A stretch of DNA of 64,000 nucleotides from Streptomyces albicerus (GCF_008905045.1 NZ_VWMY01000053.1:17640-81639), one strand, 5' to 3'; numbered from the stretch's first letter, positions 9,459 to 19,625 are shown. Translations and numbers: made by a program. The notes: generated by a model from the sequence alone, not told the origin.

Positions 9459-9473
9459 GTACGGACAGCGGCC

Positions 9474-10319
9474 TCAGCGTCGGAACCCGCCCTCCGAGTC
9501 GATCACCTGCCCGGTGACCCACTCGGCCTCGTCCGTCGCGAGCCACGCGATCAGCCGCGCGGGGTCGTCCGGCATCCCCCAACGCCCCGCCGGGAACATC
9601 GCGGCGATCGTCGCGTACGCGCCGCCTGTCATGTAGTCCGTGTCGACCGGGCCGGGGTTCACGGTGTTCACGGTGACCGCGTGCTCGGCGAGCGTGGTCG
9701 CCAGGGAACGGGTGACCGAGGCGAGGGCACCCTTCTGGAGGGCGTACGCGATCTCGCCCGGCATGCCGCCCGCGATGTCCTGGCCGGACGTCATCATCAC
9801 CACGCGCCCGCCCGGCGTACGCGGGGGCAGGGTGGCACGCAGCCGTGCGTAGGCCTGGACGAGGAGGATCACGGACCGGGTGTCGACGGCCCAGTGCGCA
9901 TCGAGCATCGCGGCGTCGATCGTGTCGAGCGGGCCGTCCGAGCCGCTGAGCGCGTGGTTGGCGACGAGGATGTCGATCCGTCCGTCGAGCGCGTCCGCGG
10001 CCGCGGCGATCAGCTCGGCCGGGGCCGCCGGGTCGGAGAGGTCGCCCGGCCCGTCGAGGACCCGCGCCTCGGGATCGGCGAGCGCCTCCCGCACCCCGGC
10101 GACCACCTCCTCGGGGCGGTCCGCACCCCAGGGCATCTCGGCGTCGTGCGGCACATGGTGGTGCACATACACACTCGCTCCGTACGCGGCCAGCCGCCGG
10201 GCCACGGCATAACCGATCCCGCCACGCCGGCTGGCACCGGTGACGAGGGCGGTACGTCCGCGCAGCGGCAGGGGGTCGCGGCGCAGGGCTTCGGGGGTGG
10301 GGGAAGGGAGTTGGGGCAT
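9474..10319 (-). CDS. SDR-family oxidoreductase
   Basis: 281 residues. Short-chain dehydrogenase/reductase: nucleotide-binding ALVTGASRRGGIG near the N-terminus, structural NHA in ILVANHA, and catalytic Tyr and Lys as YALQK with an upstream Ser in MMTSGQ. The C-terminal VNTVNPGPVDTDYM and GQVIDSEGGF are typical of 3-oxoacyl-ACP-reductase-like members. It probably reduces a carbonyl with NAD(P)H; the substrate is unknown. Start ATG 10319 (MPQLPSPTPE) is chosen because the sequence before it is not conserved-looking. No operon partner is evident. Confidence 0.85.
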   Translation of the reverse strand: MPQLPSPTPEALRRDPLPLRGRTALVTGASRRGGIGYAVARRLAAYGASVYVHHHVPHDAEMPWGADRPEEVVAGVREALADPEARVLDGPGDLSDPAAPAELIAAAADALDGRIDILVANHALSGSDGPLDTIDAAMLDAHWAVDTRSVILLVQAYARLRATLPPRTPGGRVVMMTSGQDIAGGMPGEIAYALQKGALASVTRSLATTLAEHAVTVNTVNPGPVDTDYMTGGAYATIAAMFPAGRWGMPDDPARLIAWLATDEAEWVTGQVIDSEGGFRR

Positions 10320-10474
10320 GGCGGACCATGATGGGGCGCGCCGACGCGCGTCGCATGTCATTTTCCGGGGCTGGGGCTGCGCCGCCCCAGCGCCGGCCGC
10401 AGCCGCAGCCGAAACTCCGTCCCAGCCCCAGAAGCTCCGTCCCAGCAGCCCGAGTTACGGGGCCTCGCCCTCAA

Positions 10475-10990
10475 TCACCGGCCAAGCCGCCTCAGTTGTA
10501 CAAGGCCCATCCACGTCTCGGGCCCCGGCTTCACATGCGCCGCCCGCACCGCGTACCGCCCCGGATCCAGCGCGATCCGCAGATGCCCCGTCTTCGTCGA
10601 CTCCTCCCCCGGCCAGGCCGCGTCGAACAGCATCACGGTCCCGGGGACCTCCCAGCTCACCTCCCGCTCCCACGCCGCGGTGTCGAGGGCGGCCGGCACC
10701 CCTGCCAGCAGCTCGCGCTCGGACTCCCCGGCGCACCACCGTACGAACGTGCCGTGCTCCGGCAGATACGCGGTCGCGGCGGGATCGTCGCCGAGGACGA
10801 GGGCCGTGGTGTTGCCGACGGGCAGCAGGCCGATGAACCCCTCCACCTCGCACGCCCTGTCGTAGTCGGAGGCCAGCTCGTCGCCGTCGGCCCCCGTCCA
10901 GAACGGCAGCACCACTTCCGGTATTGCTATGAGGGGTCCACCGCCCGACTCCACCCACTCGACCGAACTGGGATTCGCGTCTCTCGCCAT
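10475..10990 (-). CDS. Imm21-family immunity protein (orphan)
   Basis: 171 residues. WVESGGGPLIAIPEVVLPFW followed by DYDRACEV and a C-terminal YAVRAAHVKPGPETWMGLVQL resembles the Imm21 family. Imm21 proteins are predicted to neutralise polymorphic toxins delivered by contact or secretion. The protein looks cytoplasmic. No toxin gene lies beside it, so it may be an orphan defence against neighbours' toxins. The start ATG at 10990 directly precedes the conserved N-terminus. Confidence 0.7.
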   Translation of the reverse strand: MARDANPSSVEWVESGGGPLIAIPEVVLPFWTGADGDELASDYDRACEVEGFIGLLPVGNTTALVLGDDPAATAYLPEHGTFVRWCAGESERELLAGVPAALDTAAWEREVSWEVPGTVMLFDAAWPGEESTKTGHLRIALDPGRYAVRAAHVKPGPETWMGLVQLRRLGR

Positions 10991-11107
10991 GCCCAGAAAC
11001 TACATGCCCGGCCAGGCCGGAATTGACGATTCCTTTGCCTTCAGCCGAGGTGATATGCGACTGAGTCCGTACAGCTGTCGTCCTCCCGTACTCCCCTCCT
11101 ACGGCTG

Positions 11108-11626
<519 letters not shown>

Positions 11627-11837
11627 GTCTGTTGGCCTTCTCTCCCCGGTCCCGCGGCGTCGGCGCCACTTCGGCAGCCGAGCCGGTACCGTCCTGGCAC
11701 CGGGCCGGTGACTCTCCTCCGCACCGGCCGCGCGGAACTCCCTGGTCAGAAATCTATGGCCGGCAGCCCCCTTCCTGAAGAAGCGATCCACGGCCCTGCT
11801 CTTGATCGACCGGGGATTCCCCTGCTATTCCTCGAGC

Positions 11838-12284
11838 ATGACCGCGTATTCACCGGACGCCACCGACTGGCGCATCCTCGACGTCCTCCAGCGTGAGGGC
11901 CGGGCCACCTTCGCCGAGCTGGCCCGTGCCGTCTCCATGTCCGCGAGCGCGGTCACCGAACGGGTGCGCCGCCTGGAGCAGGCGGGCGTCATCCAGGGAT
12001 ACGCGGCTGTCGTGGACCCGGAGAGCCTGGGCCTGCCGATCCTGGCGTTCGTGCGGCTGCGCTACCCGAACGGCAACTACAAGCCGTTCCACGACCTCGT
12101 CGCCGCGACCCCCGAGATCCTGGAGGCGCACCACGTCACGGGCGACGACTGCTTCGTCATCAAGGTCGCGGTCCGCTCAATGGGTCACCTGGAGGAGGTG
12201 TCGGGCAAGATCGGCACCCTCGGCTCGGTGACGACGAGCGTCGTGTACTCGTCGCCCTTGCCGCGCCGCCCCATCGGCCACTGA
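11838..12284 (+). CDS. Lrp/AsnC-family regulator
   Basis: 148 residues. N-terminal winged HTH (DWRILDVLQREGRATFAELAR, SASAVTERVRRLEQAG) and a RAM domain with HHVTGDDCFVIKV. It lies head-to-head with the rhodanese gene across 211 bp, so control of that gene and of itself is the simplest reading; the effector may be cysteine or another amino acid (inference). ATG 11838 puts the HTH at the expected distance from the N-terminus. Confidence 0.88.
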   Translation: MTAYSPDATDWRILDVLQREGRATFAELARAVSMSASAVTERVRRLEQAGVIQGYAAVVDPESLGLPILAFVRLRYPNGNYKPFHDLVAATPEILEAHHVTGDDCFVIKVAVRSMGHLEEVSGKIGTLGSVTTSVVYSSPLPRRPIGH

Positions 12285-12346
12285 AGGCTGCGGCCTCTCA
12301 CGGGGGCGTTCACCATCGAGAGGGACGGTCGCTGAAAGGGGCCCCC

Positions 12347-15337
12347 TCAGCCCCCACCCCGCTGTCGTACGACCGACCCCGACCGGCCCTTAACGACCTC
12401 CAACTGTGCATGGATCCGGCGCCGCAGATCGGCGACGTGGCTGACGATACCGACGCTGCGGTCCCGCTCCCGCAGCGAGTCGAGGACGTCGAGGACCTCG
12501 TCGAGTGTCTGGTCGTCGAGGCTGCCGAACCCCTCGTCGATGAAGAGCGTGTCGAGGCGCACGCCCCCGGCCTCGTCGGTGACCACGTCCGCGAGCCCCA
12601 GCGCGAGCGCGAGGGAGGCGAAGAACGTCTCGCCGCCGGAGAGGGTCGCCGTGTCGCGCTCGCGCCCCGTCCAGGCGTCGACCACGTGCAGGCCGAGGCC
12701 GCTGCGGCCGCGCCCGGCGCGGTCGTCGGAGTGGACGAGCGTGTAGCGCCCGGAGGACATGCGCTGGAGGCGCGCGGTCGCGGCCGCCGCGACCTGTTCC
12801 AGACGGGCGGCGAGGACGTAGGACTCCAGGCGCATCTTGCGTTCGTTGTCCGCGGAGGTGCCCGCCGCGAGCGTGGCGAGGCGGGCCACGCGGTCGTACT
12901 CCTCACGCAGCGGGCCGAGTCGGCGCACCGAGGCCGCCGCCCGGTGGGTCAGCCGGTCGAGTTCCGTGCAGCGGCGGGCGGCCGCGTCGCGCGCTGAGGC
13001 CGCCTCTCGCACTCGTCGGCCGGCGACGGACGCGGTCTGTTCCGCCGCGACGAGGTCGGCGGGCGGCTGCTGTGCGGCGGCCGCCGTCTCGGCCTCGGCG
13101 AGCACGGCGCGGACGGCCGCCTCCTCCTGCTGCCAGGCGTCGAGCCGCCGTTGTAGCTCGCGGTGGGCTTCGTCGTCGAGGAGGGCGGCCGCCGCGGCCT
13201 GCGGTGTGTCGAACCCGGCGCGGAACGCCGCGTCGGCGAGTCGCGCGTCGGCGTCCTTGAGCCGCTGCGCGGTGTCGGCCGCGACGCGCGCGGCGTCCGC
13301 GGCCTCGGTGAGCAGCGCGACCTGCCGCTCCAGCTGAGCGGCGCGTGCCGCCACGCTGCCCGCGGCTCCCCGGGCCTGCGTCAACTCCTCTTCCAGGGCG
13401 GTCTTCTCCCGGTCCAGCGTTTCCCGCCGGCCCACACGGGACGCGACACTGACCGCTGCCTGCTGCTGGGCGGCGGCTCGCCGCTCGCGTTCCTGCTCGC
13501 CCCGTCTCAGCTCTTCGTTCGCGGCGTGCAGCCCGGACGCGCTCCGCCGCGCCGCCCCGTACTGGCGTTCCAACTCCTCGACCTGCTCGGCCAGTTGGAC
13601 AGTGGGGGTGTCACCCGCCTCGGCGGTGGCGGCGGCCAGCGCCTCGCGTACGACGCCGAGCCGGCGTTCGTCCTCGGCGCGCTGCTTGTCGGCGCGCTGG
13701 TAGGCGGCCAGGGCCCGCTCCTCCGCCGCACGGTCGACGTGGCCGTCGACCTTCCGCGCGGGGGCGGGATGTTCGGTGGCTCCACAGACGGCGCAGGGTT
13801 CGCCTTCGGTCAGACTCGCGGCCAGCTCGGCCGCGATCCCGTTCAGGCGCTGTTCCTTGACGTCGAGCCAGTGGGCGCGTGCCTGCAACGCCCGTTCAGC
13901 CGAGGCAAGTACCTGCCGCTGTGTCTCATCCGTGTCGTCGGCGAACTGATCGCGCATCCGGGAGGCCGTGAGCCGCTTCTGGGCGGGCTCGCGCTGGACG
14001 GCCAGCTGCTCGGCGCGGGTGGCGGCCTCCTGGGCCGATTCGATGCGGGTCTGAAGGCCTGCCCGGGTCGCCTCCCACTCGGAGAGCCAGAGCTCGGCTT
14101 CCTGCAGCACGTCGTCGTCGGCGCGCTCCTGGCGGTCCAACGCGTCGTGCTCGGTGGCGAGTTCGGCAAGCCGGTGCTCGGCACGGCGGGCCGACTCGAG
14201 CCCGCCCAGCTCCTCGGCGGCCTTGCGCGCGGCGGCCGCGAGGCCCGTCGCCCCGGCGTCGGCGAAGGTCTCCGGCAGCAGGGCACGCGCGCGTGCCTCG
14301 GCGTCGGCAGCCCGCCGATGCTCGGCCTCCGTCGCGTCCCGCAGTCCGAGCGCGGGCGCCACCGCCTCGGCCTTGCGGGCGCGCTCCATCCGCGCCTGGG
14401 CCTCCCGGTGCGCACCGGAGCGCTCCTCCAGCAGTACGGCCCGCTCCCGCGCCTCGGCGAACCTGCGCTGGAGGCGCGCCACTTCCCGTACGTCCTCCAG
14501 TACGCGGTCCGCGGCGGCCTGGGCCGACTCGGCGGCGGTCTGGGCGCAGTGGGCGACCGTGAACCGCTCGCGGGCCGTGCTCCTGGCGATCGCCGCCCAC
14601 TCCAGGACGGACTCGGCGACGCCCGGGTCGCCGGGGGCCAGGTCGGGCAGCGGCAGTTCCACGATGTCACCGGCCGCCTGCTGCATGCGGTGCGCGTCGG
14701 CGAGCAACTCCGCGTCCCCGGCGCGCACTTGGGTCTCGGCGGCGCGTCGGCGCTCGGCCAGGCACTGCTCGACGGCGGCGAAGCGCTGGGTGTCGAAGAG
14801 GCGGCCGAGGAGCTTGCCGCGGGCCTCCGCGTCGGCTCGCAGGAAGCGCGCGAAGTCGCCCTGGGGCAGCAGCACGACCTGGCAGAACTGCTCGCGGCTC
14901 ATGCCGAGCAGCTGGGTGATCTCCTCGCCGATCTCCTGGTGGGAGCGGCTGAGGTCCTTCCAGGAGCCCGCCGTGGCGTCGTACTCGCGCAGCCAGCTCT
15001 GCGCCTTCTCCGTCGTGGTGCCCGTGCCGCGCTTCTTGGGGCGCTCCCAGGGCGGCTGCCGGGTGAGCTCCAACCGGCGTCCGGCCACGGTGAGTTCGAG
15101 TGTCACCTCCGTACGCGTACCGGCCAGTGCGTGGTCGCTGCGCAGGGAACCGCCCTGACGGGCGCCCGGCACCGATCCGTACAGCGCGAAGCAGACGGCG
15201 TCCAGGACGGAGGTCTTGCCGGCGCCCGTAGGTCCGTGCAGGAGGAAGACCCCGGCGGCCGACAGGTCGTCGAAGTCGACCTCCTGGGCACCGCCGAACG
15301 GCCCGAAGGCGGTGATGTGCAGCCGGTGCAGCCTCAT
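12347..15337 (-). CDS. sbcC: SbcC nuclease ATPase subunit
   Basis: 996 residues. SMC/Rad50-like ATPase: Walker A GPTGAGKTS near residue 36, two long Ala/Glu/Arg-rich coiled coils, a zinc hook GEPCAVCGATEHP near residue 517 between them, then LSGGETFFASLALALGLA (ABC signature) and Walker B TLFIDEGFGSLD. With SbcD it forms the complex that opens hairpins and blocked DNA ends. The start ATG 15337 (MRLHRLHITAFGPF) is the classic N-terminus. It lies 37 bp after sbcD in one operon. Confidence 0.95.
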   Translation of the reverse strand: MRLHRLHITAFGPFGGAQEVDFDDLSAAGVFLLHGPTGAGKTSVLDAVCFALYGSVPGARQGGSLRSDHALAGTRTEVTLELTVAGRRLELTRQPPWERPKKRGTGTTTEKAQSWLREYDATAGSWKDLSRSHQEIGEEITQLLGMSREQFCQVVLLPQGDFARFLRADAEARGKLLGRLFDTQRFAAVEQCLAERRRAAETQVRAGDAELLADAHRMQQAAGDIVELPLPDLAPGDPGVAESVLEWAAIARSTARERFTVAHCAQTAAESAQAAADRVLEDVREVARLQRRFAEARERAVLLEERSGAHREAQARMERARKAEAVAPALGLRDATEAEHRRAADAEARARALLPETFADAGATGLAAAARKAAEELGGLESARRAEHRLAELATEHDALDRQERADDDVLQEAELWLSEWEATRAGLQTRIESAQEAATRAEQLAVQREPAQKRLTASRMRDQFADDTDETQRQVLASAERALQARAHWLDVKEQRLNGIAAELAASLTEGEPCAVCGATEHPAPARKVDGHVDRAAEERALAAYQRADKQRAEDERRLGVVREALAAATAEAGDTPTVQLAEQVEELERQYGAARRSASGLHAANEELRRGEQERERRAAAQQQAAVSVASRVGRRETLDREKTALEEELTQARGAAGSVAARAAQLERQVALLTEAADAARVAADTAQRLKDADARLADAAFRAGFDTPQAAAAALLDDEAHRELQRRLDAWQQEEAAVRAVLAEAETAAAAQQPPADLVAAEQTASVAGRRVREAASARDAAARRCTELDRLTHRAAASVRRLGPLREEYDRVARLATLAAGTSADNERKMRLESYVLAARLEQVAAAATARLQRMSSGRYTLVHSDDRAGRGRSGLGLHVVDAWTGRERDTATLSGGETFFASLALALGLADVVTDEAGGVRLDTLFIDEGFGSLDDQTLDEVLDVLDSLRERDRSVGIVSHVADLRRRIHAQLEVVKGRSGSVVRQRGGG

Positions 15338-15374
15338 CGGGCGCCCACCCCCTCGATGTCCAGGTCGTACGGCT

Positions 15375-16538
15375 TCACCGGGCGACCTCGCGGACGGTGT
15401 TGTCGGCGCGGACGGCGTCGAACGCGTCCTGGAGCACGGCCTGTTCGCGTGTGTCGGGTCCGGCGCCGCGCACATGGGCCACGAAGTCCTCCGCGATCTG
15501 CTGGTCGCTGCGGCCCGCGAGACGCCGGGCGTACGAGACGTCGGGGTCGTCGGGTGTCCGCTCGGGGTCGAAGACGAGACTGAGCGTGTGCGGGAAGCGC
15601 TCGCTGAGGCGCGCCATGGGGTCGGCGGGGCGCACCGGGTCGGTGAGGGTCGCCTCGACCCAGGCCTCCTCGTGGCGCGCGAGCGCCGGGTCGGCGAGCA
15701 GGTCCTCCAACTGCCCCCGGACGCGGGCGAGTGCGCGCGGCACCGGGCAGTCGATCCGCTCGGCGTCCACAGAACCGTCGGCCCCCAGGTCGACCAGCCA
15801 CATGCTCTTGCGGTGGTCCGTCTCCGAGAAGGAGTACGGCAGCGGCGATCCCGAGTAGCGGACGCGCTCGGTGATGGTCTGGCTGCCGTGCAGATGCCCG
15901 AGCGCGGTGTAGTCGACGCCGTCGAAGACGCCGGCCGGCACGGAAGCTACCCCGCCCACCGTGATGTCCCGCTCGCTGTCGCTGGCCTCGCCGCCGGTGA
16001 CGAAGGCATGGGCGAGGACGACGGAACGGGTGCCACGCGCGCGCGTGGCGAGGTCGGCACGCACCCGGTCCATGGCGGCGGCGAGCACGGCCTCATGCCC
16101 GGCCTTCTCGACCCCGAACTCGTCCTTCACGAGCGCCGGTTCGAGATACGGCAGTCCGTAGAAGGCCACCTCGCCGAACGCGTCCTCCAGCACCACCGGT
16201 GTGCCGCACGCCGAGGGCTCGGTCCGCAGGTGGATGCCCGCGCGGTCGATGAGCCCGGCGCCGACGCCGAGGCGGCGCGCCGAGTCGTGGTTTCCGGAGA
16301 TCATCACCGTGGGCACACCGAGGTCGGCGAGCCGGTGCAGGGCGTCGTCGAAGAGCTCGACCGCGGACAGTGGGGGCACCGCCCGGTCGTACACGTCCCC
16401 CGACACGGCCACCGCGTCCACGTCGCGCTCGCGCACGGTCGTGACGAGGTGGCCGATGAACTCGGCCTGGGCGCCGAGCATGTTCACCCGGTGGAACGCC
16501 CGGCCCAGATGCCAGTCGGAAGTGTGCAGAAGCCTCAT
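15375..16538 (-). CDS. sbcD: SbcD exonuclease subunit
   Basis: 387 residues. Calcineurin-like metallophosphoesterase with the Mre11/SbcD motifs in order: DWHLGR at the N-terminus, GDVYDR, GNHD, and GHLHG with metal-binding His. It is the nuclease subunit acting on double-strand DNA ends with SbcC. The ATG at 16538 directly starts the MRLLHTSDWHLG pattern. It is first in the sbcDC operon. Confidence 0.95.
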   Translation of the reverse strand: MRLLHTSDWHLGRAFHRVNMLGAQAEFIGHLVTTVRERDVDAVAVSGDVYDRAVPPLSAVELFDDALHRLADLGVPTVMISGNHDSARRLGVGAGLIDRAGIHLRTEPSACGTPVVLEDAFGEVAFYGLPYLEPALVKDEFGVEKAGHEAVLAAAMDRVRADLATRARGTRSVVLAHAFVTGGEASDSERDITVGGVASVPAGVFDGVDYTALGHLHGSQTITERVRYSGSPLPYSFSETDHRKSMWLVDLGADGSVDAERIDCPVPRALARVRGQLEDLLADPALARHEEAWVEATLTDPVRPADPMARLSERFPHTLSLVFDPERTPDDPDVSYARRLAGRSDQQIAEDFVAHVRGAGPDTREQAVLQDAFDAVRADNTVREVAR

Positions 16539-16616
16539 GATCCCCGAGACTAACGGCCGGGTCGGACATCACGGGCGGCTACTCCCGTATCGGCCCGTTA
16601 TGCGGCCCCTTGGTCT

Positions 16617-17243
16617 CTATGCGTCCCCGTATGCCTCTCCGCCCAGTTCGAACCCGGCTGTCCCCGCCGTAATGTCTGCGAGCCATCCCCGGAAGGCCTC
16701 GACATCCGTGTCCGGCAGCCCGATCTCCATCGTGACGACCTCCCCGTACCGCACGTCACGCACCTCGCGTCCGGTCGACCGCAGATCGTTCTGCACCTTG
16801 CCCGCGCGCTGGTGGTCGACGGTCACCGTCGCCAGGCGAAAGCGTTTACGTGTGATCGTGCCGAGAGTGTCCAGGGCCTCGCCCACCGCTCCGCCGTAGG
16901 CCCGGATCAGCCCGCCCGCGCCGAGTTTGACGCCTCCGTAGTAGCGGGTGACGACGGCGACGACGTATCGCATGTCGCGCCGCAGCAGCATCTGCAGCAT
17001 CGGGACGCCCGCGGTGCCGCCCGGTTCGCCGTCGTCGCTCGCCTTCTGGACGGCGGCGTCGGCGCCGATGACGTACGCGAAGCAGTTGTGCGTCGCGTCC
17101 GCGTGCTCCTTGCGGACGGCCGCGACGAAGTCCTGGGCCTCCCGCTCGGTGGCCGCCGGCGCCAGTGCGCAGAGGAAGCGGGAGCGGTTGATCTCGGTCT
17201 CGTGCTCGCCTGCGCGGGCCACCGTGCGGTACTCGTCCTGCAT
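16617..17243 (-). CDS. YigZ/IMPACT family protein
   Basis: 208 residues. The UPF0029/IMPACT N-domain is recognised from ATHNCFAYVIG, SDDGEPGGTAGVPML and VTRYYGGVKLGAGGLIRAYG, followed by a smaller DUF1949-like C-domain. Bacterial YigZ members are linked to translation or elongation factor-like folds; the exact role is unknown. It probably is a single gene between sbcD and the SixA pair. ATG 17243 begins the usual MQDEYRTVA. Confidence 0.9.
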   Translation of the reverse strand: MQDEYRTVARAGEHETEINRSRFLCALAPAATEREAQDFVAAVRKEHADATHNCFAYVIGADAAVQKASDDGEPGGTAGVPMLQMLLRRDMRYVVAVVTRYYGGVKLGAGGLIRAYGGAVGEALDTLGTITRKRFRLATVTVDHQRAGKVQNDLRSTGREVRDVRYGEVVTMEIGLPDTDVEAFRGWLADITAGTAGFELGGEAYGDA

Positions 17244-17405
17244 CGGGCCAGCGTATGCGCTGCACGCGCGCGTGCGGACGCCCCGGAGCCGCCCGGTGCG
17301 CTTCGTGATCTTCGGCGACGGCGGAAGCGCGCCCGTGCCCCGCGAGGTGCTGCGCCGTGTCGAGCCGAACCTCGAGCGGCGGCCGCGCGCCCCTGTGGGC
17401 CGATG

Positions 17406-17981
17406 TCAGCCCATCTTCTCGTCGCCCTTCTTCTCGTCGCCCTTCTTCTTCCCCCGCGGCACGATCATGTCCGTGAGCAGCGCCGTGCCGGGGCCGAGGG
17501 ACTCCCAGCCGCCGCCGTGCCAGGCGAGGATCGCGATCGCCGACGTGGGGAACTTCGTCCGTACGTCGTCCAGCGCGTCGTCGAGGCTGTCTCCGGCCAG
17601 GGTGAGCACCAGGTCCTCCAGGCCGGGGTTGTGCCCGATCAGCAGCAGCGTCTTGGCTTCGGCGGGCGCCGCACGGACCACTTCCAGCAGCTCCGGTACG
17701 TCTGCCGCGTACAGCCGCGGATCGTGGCGTACGGGCGGGGGCGTGCCCCACTGTGCGGCGGCCAGCTCCCAGGTCTGCCGGGCGCGTACGGCGGTGGAGC
17801 AGAGCGCGAGGTCGGGCAGGCAGTCGGCGGCGGCGAGCGCCCGGCCGGCGGCCGGGGCGTCACGGCGCCCGCGCGGTGCGAGCGGCCGCTCATGGTCGGC
17901 GACGCCGTCCGGCCAGGCCGACTTGGCGTGCCGCAGGACGACCAAGCGGCGCAGCGGGCCCGCCCCGGCGCGCGTGATCAC
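17406..17981 (-). CDS. SixA-type histidine phosphatase
   Basis: 191 residues. Histidine-phosphatase superfamily: RHAKSAWPDGVADHERPLAPRG holds the RHG-type catalytic His with its Arg, and the second catalytic His is in LLIGHNPGLEDL. SixA members remove phosphate from phospho-histidine; in actinomycetes the substrate is generally unknown. The GTG start overlaps the upstream stop (GTGA), so it is coupled to the CysS-like gene. The C-terminus is a Lys/Glu/Asp-rich tail (GKKKGDEKKGDEK) from a short repeat. Confidence 0.85.
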   Translation of the reverse strand: MITRAGAGPLRRLVVLRHAKSAWPDGVADHERPLAPRGRRDAPAAGRALAAADCLPDLALCSTAVRARQTWELAAAQWGTPPPVRHDPRLYAADVPELLEVVRAAPAEAKTLLLIGHNPGLEDLVLTLAGDSLDDALDDVRTKFPTSAIAILAWHGGGWESLGPGTALLTDMIVPRGKKKGDEKKGDEKMG

Positions 17982-18727
17982 GACGGGGTCCCGCGGCCGA
18001 TGTCACGGGTGAGCTCGAGCCCGAGGAGCCGGTCCGCGTAGGCGTACGTCTCGAAGCGGGCGCCGTCCGGGACGGTCCCCGACGTCTCCACCTTCCGCAG
18101 CACGCCGAGTACGGCGGGCACGTCCAAGTCGTCCTCCCAGGCGGCGCGCAGTTGTTGGCGTACGGGATCGGGGATGGGGCCGGACGGCCGGGTGGCCCAC
18201 GTGGCGACGGCTCCCCGCCAGCGCCTCAGGTTCTCCTCGGCGTCCGCGAGCTCGGCCGCGCCGAGCCGGAGGGGCTCGCGGCGGGGCCGGGCGAGCAGGG
18301 CGAGACGCAGGGCCGTGGGATCGGCCGGGTCGCCCTGGTCGCTCTCGAAGCCGGCCGGGCCACTCGCGTCCTCGACCGGGGCGACCTCGACGCGCAGGCC
18401 GTCCGCCGCCTCGGCGTCCGGGCCGAGCACATGCAGTACCTGGGCCTCGCCGAGCCCGGATCCGCTGTCCCGTTCGTCCTCGAAGGGCCGGATGCCGAGC
18501 GCCGTGGCGGCGGCCCGGAGTTCCGCGCGCCCCTCTGTGCCGGTCAGCACGGTCCAGACGGGTGTCCCGCTGATCTCCAGGGCGCGAACGAGGACGTCGG
18601 CGACCAGGAGCACGCGCAGGCCGGTGGTGTCGGGGCGCGGTACGTGCGCCACGACGCGGGTCAGGCCCCGGCGGGCGGGGGTGGCGTCGGTGGGCTCGCC
18701 GGTTCGGGCGTCGGTGATACGCAGCAC
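17978..18727 (-). CDS. CysS/MshC-like protein without catalytic motifs
   Basis: 249 residues. The N-terminus (MLRITDARTGEP, then LRVLLVADVLVRALEISGTPVWTVL) resembles the Rossmann entry of cysteinyl-tRNA synthetase and MshC. The middle and C-terminus look like the helical part of that family (LRRWRGAVATWATRPSG, DDLDVPAVLGVLRKVE). No HIGH or KMSKS signature is visible, so amino-acid activation is unlikely and a binding role is possible. It is coupled to the SixA gene by overlap. Annotation as a cysteinyl-tRNA synthetase would be wrong in my view. Confidence 0.6.
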   Translation of the reverse strand: MLRITDARTGEPTDATPARRGLTRVVAHVPRPDTTGLRVLLVADVLVRALEISGTPVWTVLTGTEGRAELRAAATALGIRPFEDERDSGSGLGEAQVLHVLGPDAEAADGLRVEVAPVEDASGPAGFESDQGDPADPTALRLALLARPRREPLRLGAAELADAEENLRRWRGAVATWATRPSGPIPDPVRQQLRAAWEDDLDVPAVLGVLRKVETSGTVPDGARFETYAYADRLLGLELTRDIGRGTPS

Positions 18728-18812
18728 GGGGTGAGCGTAGGCGCGTGAGCCGCCGGGCGCAGGGAGGCTGACGTCATTCCGGACACGTGTTCGCGACTCG
18801 CTCGCGCGCGGA

Positions 18813-19625
18813 TCAGCGCACGGTGCCCAGGAAACGCACGTGGGGCCGGTCGTCGGAGCCGTTCCGCGTGACGGAGGCGCGGACTCCGTACACCTCGGCG
18901 ATGAGTTCCTCCGTGAGGATGTCGCCCGGACTGCCGCAGGCCACCACGCGACCCTCGCGCAGGACGACGAGTCGGTCGCAGTACATCGCCGCGAGGTTGA
19001 GGTCGTGCAGCGCGACGACGCTGGTGACGGGGAGCGAGGTGACGAGGGCCAGCAGGTCGAGCTGGTGCTGGATGTCGAGGTGGTTGGTCGGTTCGTCCAG
19101 GAGGAGTTCGCGGGGCTCCTGAGCGAGCGCGCGGGCGATCTGCACGCGTTGGCGCTCGCCGCCGGAGAGCGTGTGCCAGGACTGGTGGGCGCGGTCGGTG
19201 AGGCCCGTGTGGTCGAGAGCGCCGCGTACGACTTCCTCGTCGGTCGCGGACGCGGGGGTCCAGGCGCGGCGATGGGGGATGCGGCCGAGGCGTACGACGT
19301 CCAGGACGGTCAACTCAACCTGGGTGTCCGCCTGTTGCTCGACCACGGCGATACGGCGGGCGATGTCGCGGTGGCCCAGTTCGGCGAGGGGGCTGCCGTC
19401 GAGGGTGACGACGCCCGAGGCGGGGGTGAGGACGCCGGCGAGCAGACGCAGGAGGGTGGACTTGCCGGAGCCGTTCGGGCCGAGGAGGCCGACGGTGGTG
19501 CCGGGGGCGGGGGTGATGCTGACGCCGTCGAGGATGAGGCGGCCGTCGGCGGTGCGGGTGACACGGTCGGCGCGGAGGCCCTCGTTCGGCTCGTGCCGCG
19601 TATGCGTCGCGCCCTCGGTTTTCAT
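18813..19625 (-). CDS. btuD: ABC importer ATPase (BtuD/FecE type)
   Basis: 270 residues. Walker A LLGPNGSGKST, Q-loop VVEQQ, signature LSGGERQRVQ, Walker B LLLDEPTNHLDIQHQ and H-loop VALHDLN are all present. It matches ATPases of siderophore/cobalamin importers. The ATG at 19625 overlaps the permease stop (ATGA). The B12 riboswitch at the head of the operon makes cobalamin the likely cargo. Confidence 0.88.
   Translation of the reverse strand: MKTEGATHTRHEPNEGLRADRVTRTADGRLILDGVSITPAPGTTVGLLGPNGSGKSTLLRLLAGVLTPASGVVTLDGSPLAELGHRDIARRIAVVEQQADTQVELTVLDVVRLGRIPHRRAWTPASATDEEVVRGALDHTGLTDRAHQSWHTLSGGERQRVQIARALAQEPRELLLDEPTNHLDIQHQLDLLALVTSLPVTSVVALHDLNLAAMYCDRLVVLREGRVVACGSPGDILTEELIAEVYGVRASVTRNGSDDRPHVRFLGTVR

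Noticed and set aside
13163..15583. Long open frame antisense to sbcC
   Set aside because: It lies fully over sbcC, which has all SbcC motifs; high GC makes opposite-strand frames long.
17978..18727. Annotation as cysteinyl-tRNA synthetase
   Set aside because: Too short and lacking HIGH and KMSKS motifs.
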